Shown here piece after piece: positions 10,656 through 34,049 of a stretch of DNA of 64,000 bases. Below the pieces are notes generated by a model, which worked only from the letters and a program-made list of their open reading frames with translations, did no database searches and was not told the origin of the DNA. The translations under genes and the position numbers were made by a program. This DNA is from Plantago major (taxonomy: Eukaryota; Streptophyta; Magnoliopsida; Lamiales; Plantaginaceae). Position 1 is the stretch's first letter; each line of letters begins with the position of its first letter. The stretch spans positions 10,439,501-10,503,500 of the forward strand of contig CM048843.1 in NCBI GenBank assembly GCA_026545765.1, given 5' to 3'.

Positions 10656-11095
10656 CCATTTATTGTTTATGGAGAGTGTAGAAACATAACTTCTCCTCGA
10701 GTAGGATCCGATGATATTGGTTATTGGACCCTCAGACTCGCCTAATAGGTCTCCAATCCGATGGTTTCTATTAAATTTGTTATGGTTCATAACTTCATAT
10801 TCTACAATGCCGCATCCAGAGCTGGACTGGAATACTACGGCTATCATCGCAAGAGCCCTGGAAACTAGAGCTGATGATGTTCGATCCTATCCAGTTCCAA
10901 CGTTACGTTTCTCGAACCAAGAAATGCTAGAATCTGCTTCTACTTTTTTTTCCATAGGGGCATGAGATAACAAGCGATTTGCTCGTACCAAAAGTGATGT
11001 AATTAGCATTTCCCAATAAAGTTTAGCAATTTTGCATTATCCGATAATCCTAGTTCACACCACGTGTGTGCATCTTTTAAGCAAGGATTAGCTCA
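10656..11095. other. Unassigned stretch with an 84-codon open frame
   Basis: An open frame at 10711-10965 on the plus strand (MILVIGPSDSPNRSP...) has fairly balanced composition and matches no family I recognise. It could be a gene or organelle DNA fragment. There is no promoter or splice support. Confidence 0.2.
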
Positions 11096-11109
11096 TTATT
11101 TGCTGTCGA

Positions 11110-11860
11110 CCCTACTAACATTTGTCGGGTCGGCCATACGGTAATCGCGGACGGGTGTGGGCGGATTTTTACGAAAAATCAAAACGACCCACCTATAGCG
11201 GGTGATTATAATTATAAACCGAGGTGGGTGTAATATTTTTCCAACCCGCGACGATTCGGGTGATAAAAATTGCGGGCGGGTGGATATAGAAAAAAATATA
11301 TGTAATAAAAACTTGTAACTTGTGCAGAAGTAGATGTGCAAGTAAAAAAAAAATCAGTAACAAAAAGCATGTTTTGAACAAAGAGGATAGCGATTCTTTT
11401 GAAGTAGTTATTCTTCTTTACTTAATTTTAAAGATTTTCACGCAGTAATTGATGAAATGTTGACCCGGGTTGCCAACTTGAATTCTTTTGCTTGAATACA
11501 TGACATAAGCTGAGAAGAACGAATATTGAGTGAAAAAATGAAGATGAAATAGTGCTTAAAGAGAAGAGTTGTAGGCTCACTTAAACTATACATATACTCA
11601 ACGACATAAGCGAAGATGCAACTTGTCTAGCCGATGGGTCTCCTTATACTTAAATTCACAAACATATACATACATACATAAAAATGACGGATGAGTCGCG
11701 GGTTGCACCCATCCAATCCACCACCCACCCACTAATGGCAGGTGAAAAAAAAAATTAATCCACCACACATTTTATAAAAAAATTAGTTGGTGGGTTCTGG
11801 TGAAAGGCGGGCGGTTTGCGCGGGTGGGTCGGACGGGTGGATTTTTTGCACAACTCTACT
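11110..11860. mobile_element. hAT-like non-autonomous element, copy 1 (about 750 bp)
   Basis: GC-rich ends (GGACGGGTGTGGGCGGATTTTTACG on the left; GCGCGGGTGGGTCGGACGGGTGG and GCACAACTCT on the right) surround an AT-rich core. The whole is colinear with 60638-61467. The core GTAACTTGTGCAGAAGTAGATGTGCAAG and CATGACATAAGCTGAGAAGAA are nearly the same in both. No transposase is encoded. The left end is worn. Confidence 0.7.
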
Positions 11861-13481
11861 TTTAATGCCCTTTTGATATTCTACTAATCTTTTGACCTAA
11901 AATATACTTGGTAAGTTAGTAAGTTATAGTTGATTCAACTGGTCATTCGCTTTTTTTTTTTTTGTTTTTGGTAAGAAATGCCTAACTTTAGTACTATTGC
12001 AGTGTAACCACGATTTCTCTATTATGAACCCATCTTCATCATCTATTCATCTCATAGTGCAATGCCGGGGGAAATGGAACTCAGGAATATATCACTTCTA
12101 TATGTTTGTGTTTTACTCTTGTTATGTTAGATATCAGTAATATGTTATGCCGAGATATTAACTTCGACCCGTTCTTTTAAAAAAACCCTATGTAACTTAC
12201 AATCAACTAATCGTATACTCTACTTGAAAATGCAAAGACTCCATTAATTTGATTAACACTTCATTCAGAAGAAAACTGGACCATGTCCTAACTTACAATC
12301 TCCGCTTGAAGTTTACAAGAGAGAGAGCCGGAGGTCCATTATTATTTTCAAAATATTCAGTTCACACGGTTGAAAGTTGAGCTGTTACGAAGTATTTGGG
12401 TCAAAGTAAACTCAACCATTTTTCAGTTCGCACTCACTATTTTAACTTCTAATCCACTGCCAATTATTATACTATTAATATTCCATTAGTAGTATTGAGT
12501 TACTAGTACGATTTACAATCAACTCACGCACCGACCGGGCAACCAACTTGATTCCTAAAATTGTTGTTCTATGGAATAGTTTCCAGTTTTTATTTAAATG
12601 GCAACGCCTCAAAATTTTAGAGGGGTTAAGGATTGAAAATTGAACCCATATCAATAAATAAAATGAACCTTTCTTTTTAAAAATCTATAAATAAAAAATT
12701 TACAATAATTTTGTTTGATTTGAGGCAATCTTATAATGAATAAGCCACAAAAAGTCTCCTAATGCGTAGGAGTGATGACAAAATGAATAAGAAACTATAT
12801 TGGTCCAAACAAATGGCAGGCCTCAGTTGATTCGTGGTTGGCTTGTTACAAATTGTATCAGATTCGTGCCAACCACTAACCCACAAGGGGTGTGCTGGAG
12901 AGACGATGAATGTAAGACCCTAAAAGTTTCCAATAGTTTGAAGAGATTGAGAACGTTACATATACTAACAATGTGCAAGTTTCTTTTCTGAAATGCATCT
13001 ATAAGAACTCAGAAAATAAACATGGTTGCTCTAGAAAAATCCTGTTATGAGATGACCAAGTCTCCATAAAGTGGGATCAGTATATCACTCCGAGAGTAGC
13101 CGATGAGACCAACGATTTGCACCTATATTTTCGGGAAATTTATCCATATGAACTTCAAAGTTGAGTGTGCTTTCTCTGGAGCAATATGGGCGATTCACCT
13201 GTGAGGCCTCTTGATGTCCACATGAGTGAGCACGAAGTGTGAGCGAAAGGCAATGTGCTTTTATAGTGGATTCAACATATCACTAAGTGAGCAGCCAATG
13301 AGTAACAGACTCTCAATCCATTTGTGGCGGATCGTTATAGAAGACGTGCAATCCATGCTACATTAATGGAGACCCATTTAAAAGCTGATCATCGTGGAAC
13401 AAATGATCAGAAAAGTGCGTGGAAATTAACATCCGGTGATATCAAAATTCTCACCTCTAGCATCGAATTTTCCTCGCTTTA
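11861..13481. other. Intergenic stretch, no recognised gene
   Basis: No coding exon found. The part 12880-13470 is GC-richer and contains two loosely similar stretches (AGTGGGATCAGTATATCACTC near 13070 and AGTGGATTCAACATATCACTA near 13264). It may be an old transposon, but no ends or domains were identified. Confidence 0.35.
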
Positions 13482-13763
13482 GGCCCCGTTCTCTTCGTCT
13501 GAACATAACTAAAGTTAACTGATCCGATATGAACTAAACTGAATGGAACTAAACTTAACTGAATTGTTGTGTAAAAAACAACTAAGCAGAGCTGAATTGA
13601 ACTGAATGAATGTGAACTGAAATTAATGAGTTTTCAGAGACTTTGTTCTCTTTGTCTAACAGAACTGAACTAAACTGAATGGAACTGAATTGGACTGTAG
13701 TATTAAAAACAAGTAAGAAGAACTGAACTGAAATTAATGATTTTTCAGATGGAAAAAAAGAGC
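13482..13763. mobile_element. Tourist-like MITE, head-to-tail double copy
   Basis: Begins GGCCCCGTTCTCTTCGTCTGAAC after TTA and ends near AAAAAGAGC. In the middle, at about 13635-13670, another internal end pair occurs (GAGTTTTCAGAGACTTTGTTCTCTTTGTCTAACAGAACTG), so the element looks like two fused monomers of about 145 bp. Cores carry the CTGAACTGAA motif of the family at 7520, 60629 and 60981. Confidence 0.65.
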
Positions 13764-13804
13764 TTTAGTTCTCCCATCCATTTTCCCTTCGAAAATTCCT
13801 TGAA

Positions 13805-14120
13805 CTTAGGGCTGTTACGCAAGTCGAGCCTTAACGAGGGCTCGGCTAGTTAAGGCTCAAGCTCGGCTCGCTCGATAAGGTAAATGAGTCGAGCTCGAGC
13901 CTCATATTATGCTCGTTACATTTGGCTCGGCTCGATAAAGCTTGTTTAGGCTAATTATTTTAATAAATTTATATTTTGTATACATATTTTTAATAGATAA
14001 AATTTCGTAAAGTCCGTTAAAGTCAGATTATTTTTCGAGTTAATTTCGTTATATACGTATTACTTGAGCTCTTTTTCTTATTTTTAACGTAGAAGCTGAT
14101 TTCATTCGATTGAGCTCGAC
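13805..14120. mobile_element. hAT-like GC-rich MITE in the LOX upstream region
   Basis: Starts TTAGGGCTGTTACGCAAGTCGAGCC and carries many CTCGGCTCG/GAGCTCGAGCC repeats, then an AT-rich tail ending near GATTGAGCTCGACA. GGGCTGT starts with CGAGC-rich arms are typical of small plant hAT elements. The target repeat was not resolved. It lies about 200-500 bp before the LOX start. Confidence 0.45.
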
Positions 14121-14121
14121 A

Positions 14122-14141
14122 ATACTAGTTTAAACTAGTAT
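14122..14141. repeat. Perfect 20-bp palindrome
   Basis: ATACTAGTTTAAACTAGTAT equals its own reverse complement. It sits between the hAT-like element and the LOX TATA box. Confidence 0.85.
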
Positions 14142-14297
14142 GAAAATACAAATCCCGGTTTCAAACAAAAAGACAAAAAACATTTTCCCGACTCCCGAGA
14201 AGGAAATTTCTAACCACGGTGTAAACACAATCTATGACTATTAAGCCCTCGGCCCCACAACTTTAATATCAATATGACCCCACAACTCTTGGATTAT

Positions 14298-14305
14298 TAT
14301 AAATA
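14298..14305 (+). promoter_or_regulatory. TATA box of the LOX gene
   Basis: TATAAATA lies 40 bp before the first in-frame ATG (14338) and 241 bp before the second (14539). A start of transcription about 30 bp downstream would leave only about 10 bases of leader for the first ATG. Confidence 0.55.
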
Positions 14306-14337
14306 AGGTCTTCCTCGAAACACTCCCAGGTCAACCA

Positions 14338-17300
14338 ATGAAAACAAGTAACTCCATCATCCAATTCCACGGAATATCTTCTTCACGCCTTCTCTGCCAA
14401 CACATTTTAAGCTCCAAAACTCAACTGAAACTCACTCCAAACCTTCACACCACACTCCTATCAAACCCTCAACCGTTTCGGTTCCAACGGTTTCATCTCA
14501 CTCCACGAGCATTTCCTCCGATTGTAGATCTCACCGCCATGGACGGACGAAGCCCGAGCAAAAAGTCGAGGAATGTGGAGAGCCTCGAAGGAGTCGTGGT
14601 TCTGGTGAAGAAGAATGCGTTGGAAGTGACTGACATCGGCGCGTCGGTCGTCGATCGGTTGGATGAGGTGATCGGGAGGAAGATCGTTTTGCAGCTCGTT
14701 AGCAGTACGGTTCTCGATCAAGGTACGTATATGATTACGTGATTTTGCTTGATTCTGGTTTCGGTTTTTGATTGTTTGCTGATCGTAGTTATGGAGAATT
14801 TTGGGGAAGATGCTGATCGATTTTCGCCATGGAATTAGGATTGAGGTTTTTTCGGTAGATTCGTTACTTGACTGATTATCACTAGTCCACTGAGAGCACT
14901 GTTGAGATTACTCTTGACTTTCTGTGTAGAAAATGCATTCAGATTATTCTAATTTCCAGCTGAGTTGGATTTCTCATCTTTAATCATTTGACATTTTTTA
15001 TGTTATTTAATCAGTGGGACCCACGGTCTAGAAAACCGGGTAGGCTGTCGTACCGACCCGTTGAGCTTTTGATTCGGTTCAACCGAGATCCAGATCGGTT
15101 CTGTTTCGTGTTTTGACCAATTGAACGAGTGATTCATAAATAAAATGAGTAATATGTAAATTATTTGAATTTTTTTTACTATATTGTTAATGATTAAAGA
15201 AATAAACATTGGTCATGTTTCAGTAATAAACATGCAAAAATGTTGTATGGCATAGAACAAAGAAAATTGTTCTGAGTACTACTAATATTCTCATTTCTGG
15301 TGGATAGAAACTGAGAAATGTATAATTACGTTCGGAAGAAAAATATTAAAATCTCTCAGTTTTTTTTTTTTTTTTTTTTTGGCCAACGAGATGAAATTGA
15401 AAATATTACAAGAATTTCCTAAAAATATTGAAATGCATATTCTATGAAAAGTTTCGAAACTTGTCTAGAGTTTTGAAACATACTCGACCGCAATCAAGAT
15501 TTTAAAGTCACGTTTATCCAGAACTTGTACAAAAGTACATAGTGAATTAGCGATTTGTACAGTTTAGGTAATAAAACATGTAGGCAGGGGCCAGGGAGTC
15601 CAGTCATTCATAGAGCTGAAGAATGTTGAATTGGTGATATTTACTTGCAATCCTATTATCCAGTTTTGAACAACTCGTATACATTAAGTCCTGTTAGGCG
15701 ACTGAGTTAAATTACTGCATGAGATTGACTCGATTTGGTGTTTGTAGGAGAGAGTCGCCGAGGGAGACCTGGGAAGAAAGCGAACCTGGAAGGCTGGAAT
15801 TCGCTAATGAGCCATTTGGCAGCAAAGGATACATCATACAAGGTTACATTCGAATGGAACGAGGAGATGGGTGTTCCAGGGGTTTTCACAATTCAAAATT
15901 TCCACCACAGTGAATTTTATCTGAAGACGCTTACTCTTGAAAATGTACCTGGTCATGGCCGCATCCACTTCATATGCAACTCTTGGGTATACCCTGATGA
16001 ACATTACAAACGACCAAGAGTGTTCTTCGCAAATAAGGTAATCAAACAAAAGTAGTGTCTTTATAGTTTCAAGTTAGCAGTGCATTAATTGTCCCAGACA
16101 GCAAGTGATGCGTATAAAACAGGCAGGATAGTCAGTTCATATTTAAATTTCTTCACAGCAATGATACAATACAAGCCAGAAGTTGTGGTGATTGATATAA
16201 TGTTGGATCATGTACTTTTCTTTAGAAGGTTTACCTATTCTAGCATGTGTTTCATTCATGATTACAGTTTCCTTACATGGCCACCGGATGCCTCGTAAAA
16301 TTTTGATTTCTGAGATAACATATAAATGTTGTATTCATTAATCTACCGAGATCAGCTGATATTTGTGCATGGTATATCTTAAATATTTTCTAAAGTTTTC
16401 AAGACCGTTCAGAATATATAGAGTTCTGAAAGACATCTCAAAATTGAAATTCTGATTCATGAGGAGCATAATATTTAAACAAGAATTTGACATGTGCGCA
16501 GACATATCTTCCTGGCCAAACACCAGCACCACTTCTTGGTTATAGAGAAGAGGAGCTAGATAACCTGAGAGGGAATGGAACCGGTATGCGCGAGGAATGG
16601 GACAGGATCTATGACTATGACATCTATAATGATTTGGGCAATCCGGATAAGGGACCTGATTATGTCCGCCAGACTCTTGGGGGTTCTGTTGACTATCCAT
16701 ACCCACGCAGAGGAAGAACGGGCAGACCTCCTGCTGCATCAGGTTCAGAGATTTACTTAATTTACTAAAGAGAACTGAGACACACTTACATTCCTATACT
16801 TATTATTATTCTAATAAATTAACCAGTACATTCCAACCCCTGTTTCTACAGATCCTACTTGTGAAAGCAGGGTGCCGCTTTACCAGAGCTTGGATATTTA
16901 TGTCCCAAGGGATGAAAAGTTCAGTCAGATGAAGATGTCAGACTTTGTCGCATATGGACTGAAGTCGATCTTTCAGTTCCTTGCACCTGAGTTTTTGGCA
17001 TTATTTGACAAGACTCCCACAGAGTTTGATTCATTCGAGGATGTCCTTCAACTCTATGAAGGTGGAATTAAAGTAGATCACGGATCAGTGTGGGAGAAAA
17101 TCAGGGAACAGATACCCTTGCAGATGATAAGGGAACTTCTCCGTTCAGATGGTGAAAAACCACTCAAATTTCCTATACCGCAGATCATTAAAGGTACTTC
17201 TAGAAAATGACATCACCTTGTGCACATATAAAACTATTGTTTATTGAAATTAAACCTTTATCTATTTGGTGAAGCAGAAGACAAAGACGCTTGGAGAACT

Positions 17301-19330
17301 GATGAAGAGTTTGCTAGAGAAACACTTGCCGGAATCAATCCTGTCAGCATCCGTCGCCTTCAAGTAAGTTGAACTCATTAGCTTTTTGCAGTTGTCTTTC
17401 TATGAGACTGAGGAAAGTTTAAGCTCCAAAATAGCAAATGAAATTCAGAGATAGGAAATTATATATTATGAAACTGAACTGTCAATGCTTCATACTTGTA
17501 GGAATTTCCCCCGTCAAGCAAGTTAGATCCAAAGCTATATGGCAAACAGAGCAGCTATATCACTGAAGAACACATAATAGAGAATCTTGAAGGTTTGACC
17601 ATAGCAGAGGTGAAATTTAGTCTCAACATTGAACGAAACAAATATTTGTGTAGCTTAACAGCCAAATTGCGTTGGACTGATTTTTTCTCACTACATTATA
17701 TAGGCATTGCACAGCAACAGGCTATTCATATTAAATCATCATGACATCCTGATGCCATATCTAAGAAGGATAAACACGACAGCAACTAAAACTTACGCAA
17801 CAAGAACGATTTTCTTCTTGAAGAGTGATGGGACACTGAAGCCTTTAGCAATTGAACTAAGCTTACCACATCCAGGGGGCGATCATCATGGAGCAGTCAG
17901 CACGGTATTTACACCAGCTGAAGATGGATTGGATGGTACCCTTTGGCAGTTGGCCAAGGCTTATGTTGGTGTGAGTGACTCTGGTTATCACCAGATTATT
18001 GCTCACTGGTAAGATATAGATTCATTCGATGATTCAAATGCCATATGGTTTTTTGCAATACGTTGATGAATAATTTCACGGTCTCCCTTGTTTACAGGCT
18101 AACCACGCATTCAGCTATTGAGCCATTCATAATTGCCACAAACAGGCAGCTCAGCGTACTTCACCCAATTCATAAGCTTTTGCATCCTCATTTCCGTGAT
18201 ACGATGCATATAAATGCACTGGGCAGACAAACCCTCATTAATGCTGGAGGGTTTCTTGAAATTACCGTCTTTCCTGGCAAGTTTTCCATGGAATGGTCAG
18301 CTCTTGCTTATAAGGACTGGGCTTTTCCTGAGCAAGCACTCCCTGCCGATCTCATTAAGAGGTGCATAGATCTTTAACTGAGGCTTTGCATTTTTTATTT
18401 TTTTTGCAATAAAAATTCTACAGACAGTACTTGTAATTGATGGTTTGCAGAAGTACACAGACATGTGTAAATTAATACTTGTTGAAGGGTTCTAGGACTC
18501 ACACTTCAGATGCTTGCGTAAATTACCCCTTTTGCGTGTTAGTTTACTGAAACTTACTCTTCTTTCTCTTGTTTAGAGGGGTGGCAATAGAAGACCCTAG
18601 CTCTCCAAATGGTGTACAGTTGCTTATTAAGGATTACCCCTATGCGGTTGATGGACTTGAAATCTGGTCAGCAATAAAGACATGGGTCGAAAACTACTGC
18701 AACATTTACTACGAAAGCGATGACATGGTCCAGAAAGACACTGAGCTTCAATCCTGGTGGAAGGAACTGCGAGAGGAGGGACACGCAGACAAAAAGGATG
18801 AGCCTTGGTGGCCTCAGATGCAAACAAAAAAAGACCTAGTTGAGTCTTGCACCATCATAATATGGATAGCGTCTGCCCTTCACGCAGCTGTTAACTTCGG
18901 GCAGTACCCTTTTGGTGGCTATCTCCCAAACCGGCCCTCCATGAGTCGTAGGTTCATTCCTCAAGCCGGGACCCCCGAGTACGAGGAACTAACAACCAAT
19001 CCTGAAAAGGCGTATCTGAAAACGATCACTAAACAGCTGCAAGGTGTGCTTGGGATTTCTTTGATAGAGATTCTATCCAGGCATTCAGCTGACGAGATTT
19101 TTCTCGGTCAGAGAGATTCGGACGAGTGGACGGATGATAAGGAGGCGATAAAAGTTTTCGAGGCGTTCGGAGAGCAGTTGAGAGAGATAGAGAAGAAGAT
19201 TGTGGAAATGAATGGTGATGCAAAATTGAGGAACAGGTTTGGGCCTGTGAAGATGCCTTATACCTTGCTTTGCCCCAGCAGTGAGATAGGATTGACAGGC
19301 AGAGGAATTCCCAACAGCGTCTCAATCTAG
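14338..19330 (+). CDS. 9-lipoxygenase (LOX1/LOX5 type), nine exons
   Basis: Adds O2 to linoleic/linolenic acid to form fatty-acid hydroperoxides (oxylipin pathway). Exons: 14338-14722, 15748-16037, 16502-16742, 16852-17193, 17278-17363, 17502-17609, 17704-18008, 18098-18361, 18577-19330. All have GT-AG borders and phases that fit, giving 924 aa. An inner ATG at 14539 with a strong context (GCCATGG) gives 857 aa, the usual 9-LOX length, and is the likelier start. The N-terminal PLAT/LH2 domain reads VVVLVKKN...FANK. Iron ligands in the 924-aa count are His585, His590 (HWLTTH), His776 and Asn780 ([11 protein letters not shown]), and the terminal Ile. Thr642-Val643 is the 9-LOX pair. Gly628 (GGC, 18222-18224) occupies the Coffa site, usually Ala in S-LOXs. 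A possible poly-A signal AATAAA is at 19423. Confidence 0.95.
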
Positions 19331-19846
19331 AGTATATAGACATTGTTTGGTTGAAATTGTGATATTCTTCCATTTAAACATTGCATTATGAGATTGTAAG
19401 GTGTAGTGTTTGCCTTCATGAGAATAAATATGAGTATGAAACAAGGCTTGTGGGCTATGCAGCTATGCTATTCCTACCATTAGTTTTTTTTTTTTTAAAA
19501 AACAGGGATAAAATGCTTAATTAATTAAGTAGTTGACAAACTCACAAACATGGTTCAAAATCGTTTCCAAAGCATCCACACCGTATCGATCACACAAGCT
19601 GCAAAATAAAACCTTGCATGTGTAGCCCTTTAGCTACTGCCAGGAAAACAACTACCTCAAAAACATGAAAATAATACACTTCGACTAACAAAAAATGCTA
19701 TATCAATTCCTGCAAAACAATTCTGTTGCCCTTGAGCATTCATAGTAAACTAGCAACATAAATCTTCCACACGGCAGAAAAAGTTTGGAGCAGATCCAAC
19801 ACGTTTCAGCTCCGTACAGTAAAATTCAAAACCATTGTTCTGCTGC
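19331..19846. other. LOX 3' UTR and short intergenic space
   Basis: AATAAA at 19423-19428 probably ends the LOX transcript. The rest holds the 3' flank of the minus-strand F-box-associated ORF. No other gene seen. Confidence 0.5.
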
Positions 19847-20650
19847 TTAGGATTGAAGGATATCAAAACAACATTCAAACAAAATCTTTCCATCTTTTAG
19901 TTTCGCAATAGGGCGGAAACATTTTAATTCCAAATTAGTTGGAGCCCAGCTAAATGTAATCACGGTTGATCTGGTCCAAGACTTGAAAACTGGATAGTTT
20001 TTCATTGTCCATATACCAATCTCTGATGGATTAGAGTAATCAACCAGACTGAACTGGTTGTCAAATATACTCAGCTCCTTATCATCACTGGGACACAAAA
20101 CTAAGTTTGGAGGGATTGGAATTTGGCCTAACTTTTCTTCGGCAAGATCAAACGTAGATATGAATGAACCCGGATTGCTCTGCGGAAACCAGTTAAATAT
20201 CCCATTGAAATCAATGACTTTCGTTTTGGAACCCAAGTGCATAAACGGAATAGACAAACGTCTCCACCAGAGATCAGCTCTGACCGTGCAAATCTCAACC
20301 TTTACCAATCCAGAACAAGGTGAGTTGCCCTTAAACTCAATTCTGAGCACCTTATAGTTATTCCCAGAAGGATTAAAAACAAAGAAAACTCTCACTTTGC
20401 CTTGAAGAGGTCTGTCGCATTCTGGAAGGGCTATAGAGCCTCCTCCAAATAAAGGATTACAGACATAAATAATACCGATCCTTTTCCGCCTGGAACTTTT
20501 GTAAAATGACGAATACCACGTATAGTCTCTTTCAAAACTAAGTGAATTTAGGTCTAGGTCAATAGGTACACGAGACGAGTCGCCATTCTCATATATTTCC
20601 ACCAGATGAGCATTATCGTCTCCGTAAAAGATAGAGGTAGGAAAACACAG
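19847..20650 (-). pseudogene. F-box-associated (FBA) domain ORF lacking F-box and start codon
   Basis: The minus-strand frame reads LCFPTSIFYGDDNAHLVEIY, later LWWRRLSIPFM, GIFNWFP, ISTFDLAEEKLGQIPIP, then IGIWTMKNYPVFKSWTRS and ends DILQS. These blocks (W-R, F-D-x-x-x-E-x-x-x-x-I-P, and the I-W-x-M-K-x-Y block with a following W) mark the C-terminal substrate-binding domain of plant F-box proteins of SCF E3 ligases. About 265 codons are open, bounded upstream by a TGA just beyond 20650. No ATG precedes the domain, and no F-box is seen upstream to 21300. It is probably a 5'-truncated member of this fast-evolving family. An upstream exon was not ruled out. Confidence 0.75.
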
Positions 20651-21305
20651 TGCACGTCATGGTCACCATAACCTATTTTTATGACATTGTTATATTTTTA
20701 TTTATTCTTTGAGGTACAGTCCTAGAGAGACTTTGCTTTCCTTAACACTAGACAATTGATTCTACATATATTTTTAATCTAAGATTCATATAAGATCTTC
20801 AAAGTCAGTAATACTATCGACATATATAAGATCTTCAAGGCAGTAATACTATCGACATATTGCCAATTCATCGCCTTATAAATATTTAAATTGAAAAAAT
20901 ACAACTATTAATCAAAATACATAAATTTATCCTATTTTTTTTTAAAAGATGCTATAATAATATTTCCTTTTTTTGATTATCTAATTTTTATAATTAGTGT
21001 ATGCAATGGGATCATTAATAAGTTCAAATACGATTCTTCGTGGGCGTCTATAGATGACACTTTTTTCCATTATCTAACACATTTCCTTCCCTCGTAATAC
21101 GAATCTTCTGGGTTACCCATCATAAGATTCTCTAGAGGAAGCACGCTTAACTCTGGAGTTCTTATAGGTGGATTCCCGAAAGTAAATGTGCACCATCTTG
21201 GTATAAGTAGCGTTCCCGATCTCTTTACTTTAAACTTAATTTGAAACTTTGAGGCGTTACAATTAGAGTACTTTTATATTTAATGGAATAAACATGTCAA
21301 TTATT
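20651..21305. other. AT-rich intergenic stretch with a 36-bp tandem duplication
   Basis: TATAAGATCTTCAA...CAGTAATACTATCGACATA occurs twice in a row at about 20789-20860, with small differences. No gene seen. Confidence 0.6.
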
Positions 21306-21308
21306 TAT

Positions 21309-21475
21309 GAGTAAGTCTCCTGAGAGACGGTCTCGATAATTTATTTAGAGACGAACCTATATTGTCAAGAAAATTATCGATATTATTAATCAAAACACCA
21401 ATGTTTTCAAGATTGATGACATTTGTGAACTAATGGTGACCTTATTAAAAGATGTCAATATGAAAATCGCCCCCT
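21309..21475. mobile_element. MITE half-copy of the CTCCTGAGAGACGG family, just upstream of REV3
   Basis: GAGTAAGTCTCCTGAGAGAC at the left and the core AAAATTATCGATATTATTAA match the elements at 1195 and 36495. The right inverted end is missing, so it is truncated. It lies 140-300 bp before the REV3 ATG. Confidence 0.55.
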
Positions 21476-21613
21476 AAGATGCACACTAGGAGAAGAGCTT
21501 CATTTGATTTCCTTCTTCAAATTACCAACCTACCGCCTCAATTTCATTCGGCGCCAAATCAACATCTCCTTTGCTCTTCTTCTAACCTTTGCAGTACGAT
21601 TATCGATGCAAAA

Positions 21614-33791
<12,178 letters not shown>

Positions 33792-33866
33792 CTTCTTAAT
33801 TATCTGAATTAACCAAAGGTGAATGAACTCAACATGTTTGTATGAAAAACTACAGTGTAAATAGTA

Positions 33867-34044
33867 CTCCCTCCCTCCGTTCCAAAGAAATCTTTCCATT
33901 TTGTCTTTGACCGGTCAACTGTCTTCGACTTTGACTGCGAATTACTCTTAAACTATAATAATAAATAATTTAATAAAATCATATAATGAAAATTTAATAA
34001 CCGCAGAATAGTAAAATTGAAAGATTTCTTTGGAACGGAGGGAG
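33867..34044. mobile_element. Stowaway MITE, 178 bp
   Basis: Classic form: TA, then CTCCCTCCCTCCGTTCCAAA ... TTTGGAACGGAGGGAG, then TA. The inner arms AGAAATCTTTC and GAAAGATTTCT extend the inverted repeat to about 30 bp. It lies 75 bp after the REV3 stop, so it may be in the 3' UTR. Confidence 0.92.
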
Positions 34045-34049
34045 TATAA

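Noticed and set aside
18627-18827. Minus-strand frames across the last LOX exon (also 19029-19373)
   Set aside because: Shadows of a strongly conserved plus-strand coding exon.
21479-21613. Longer REV3 N-terminus starting at 21479
   Set aside because: Residues before MEDSQPNSN do not resemble the family; Arabidopsis REV3 begins at the equivalent of the 21614 ATG. It is more likely 5' UTR.
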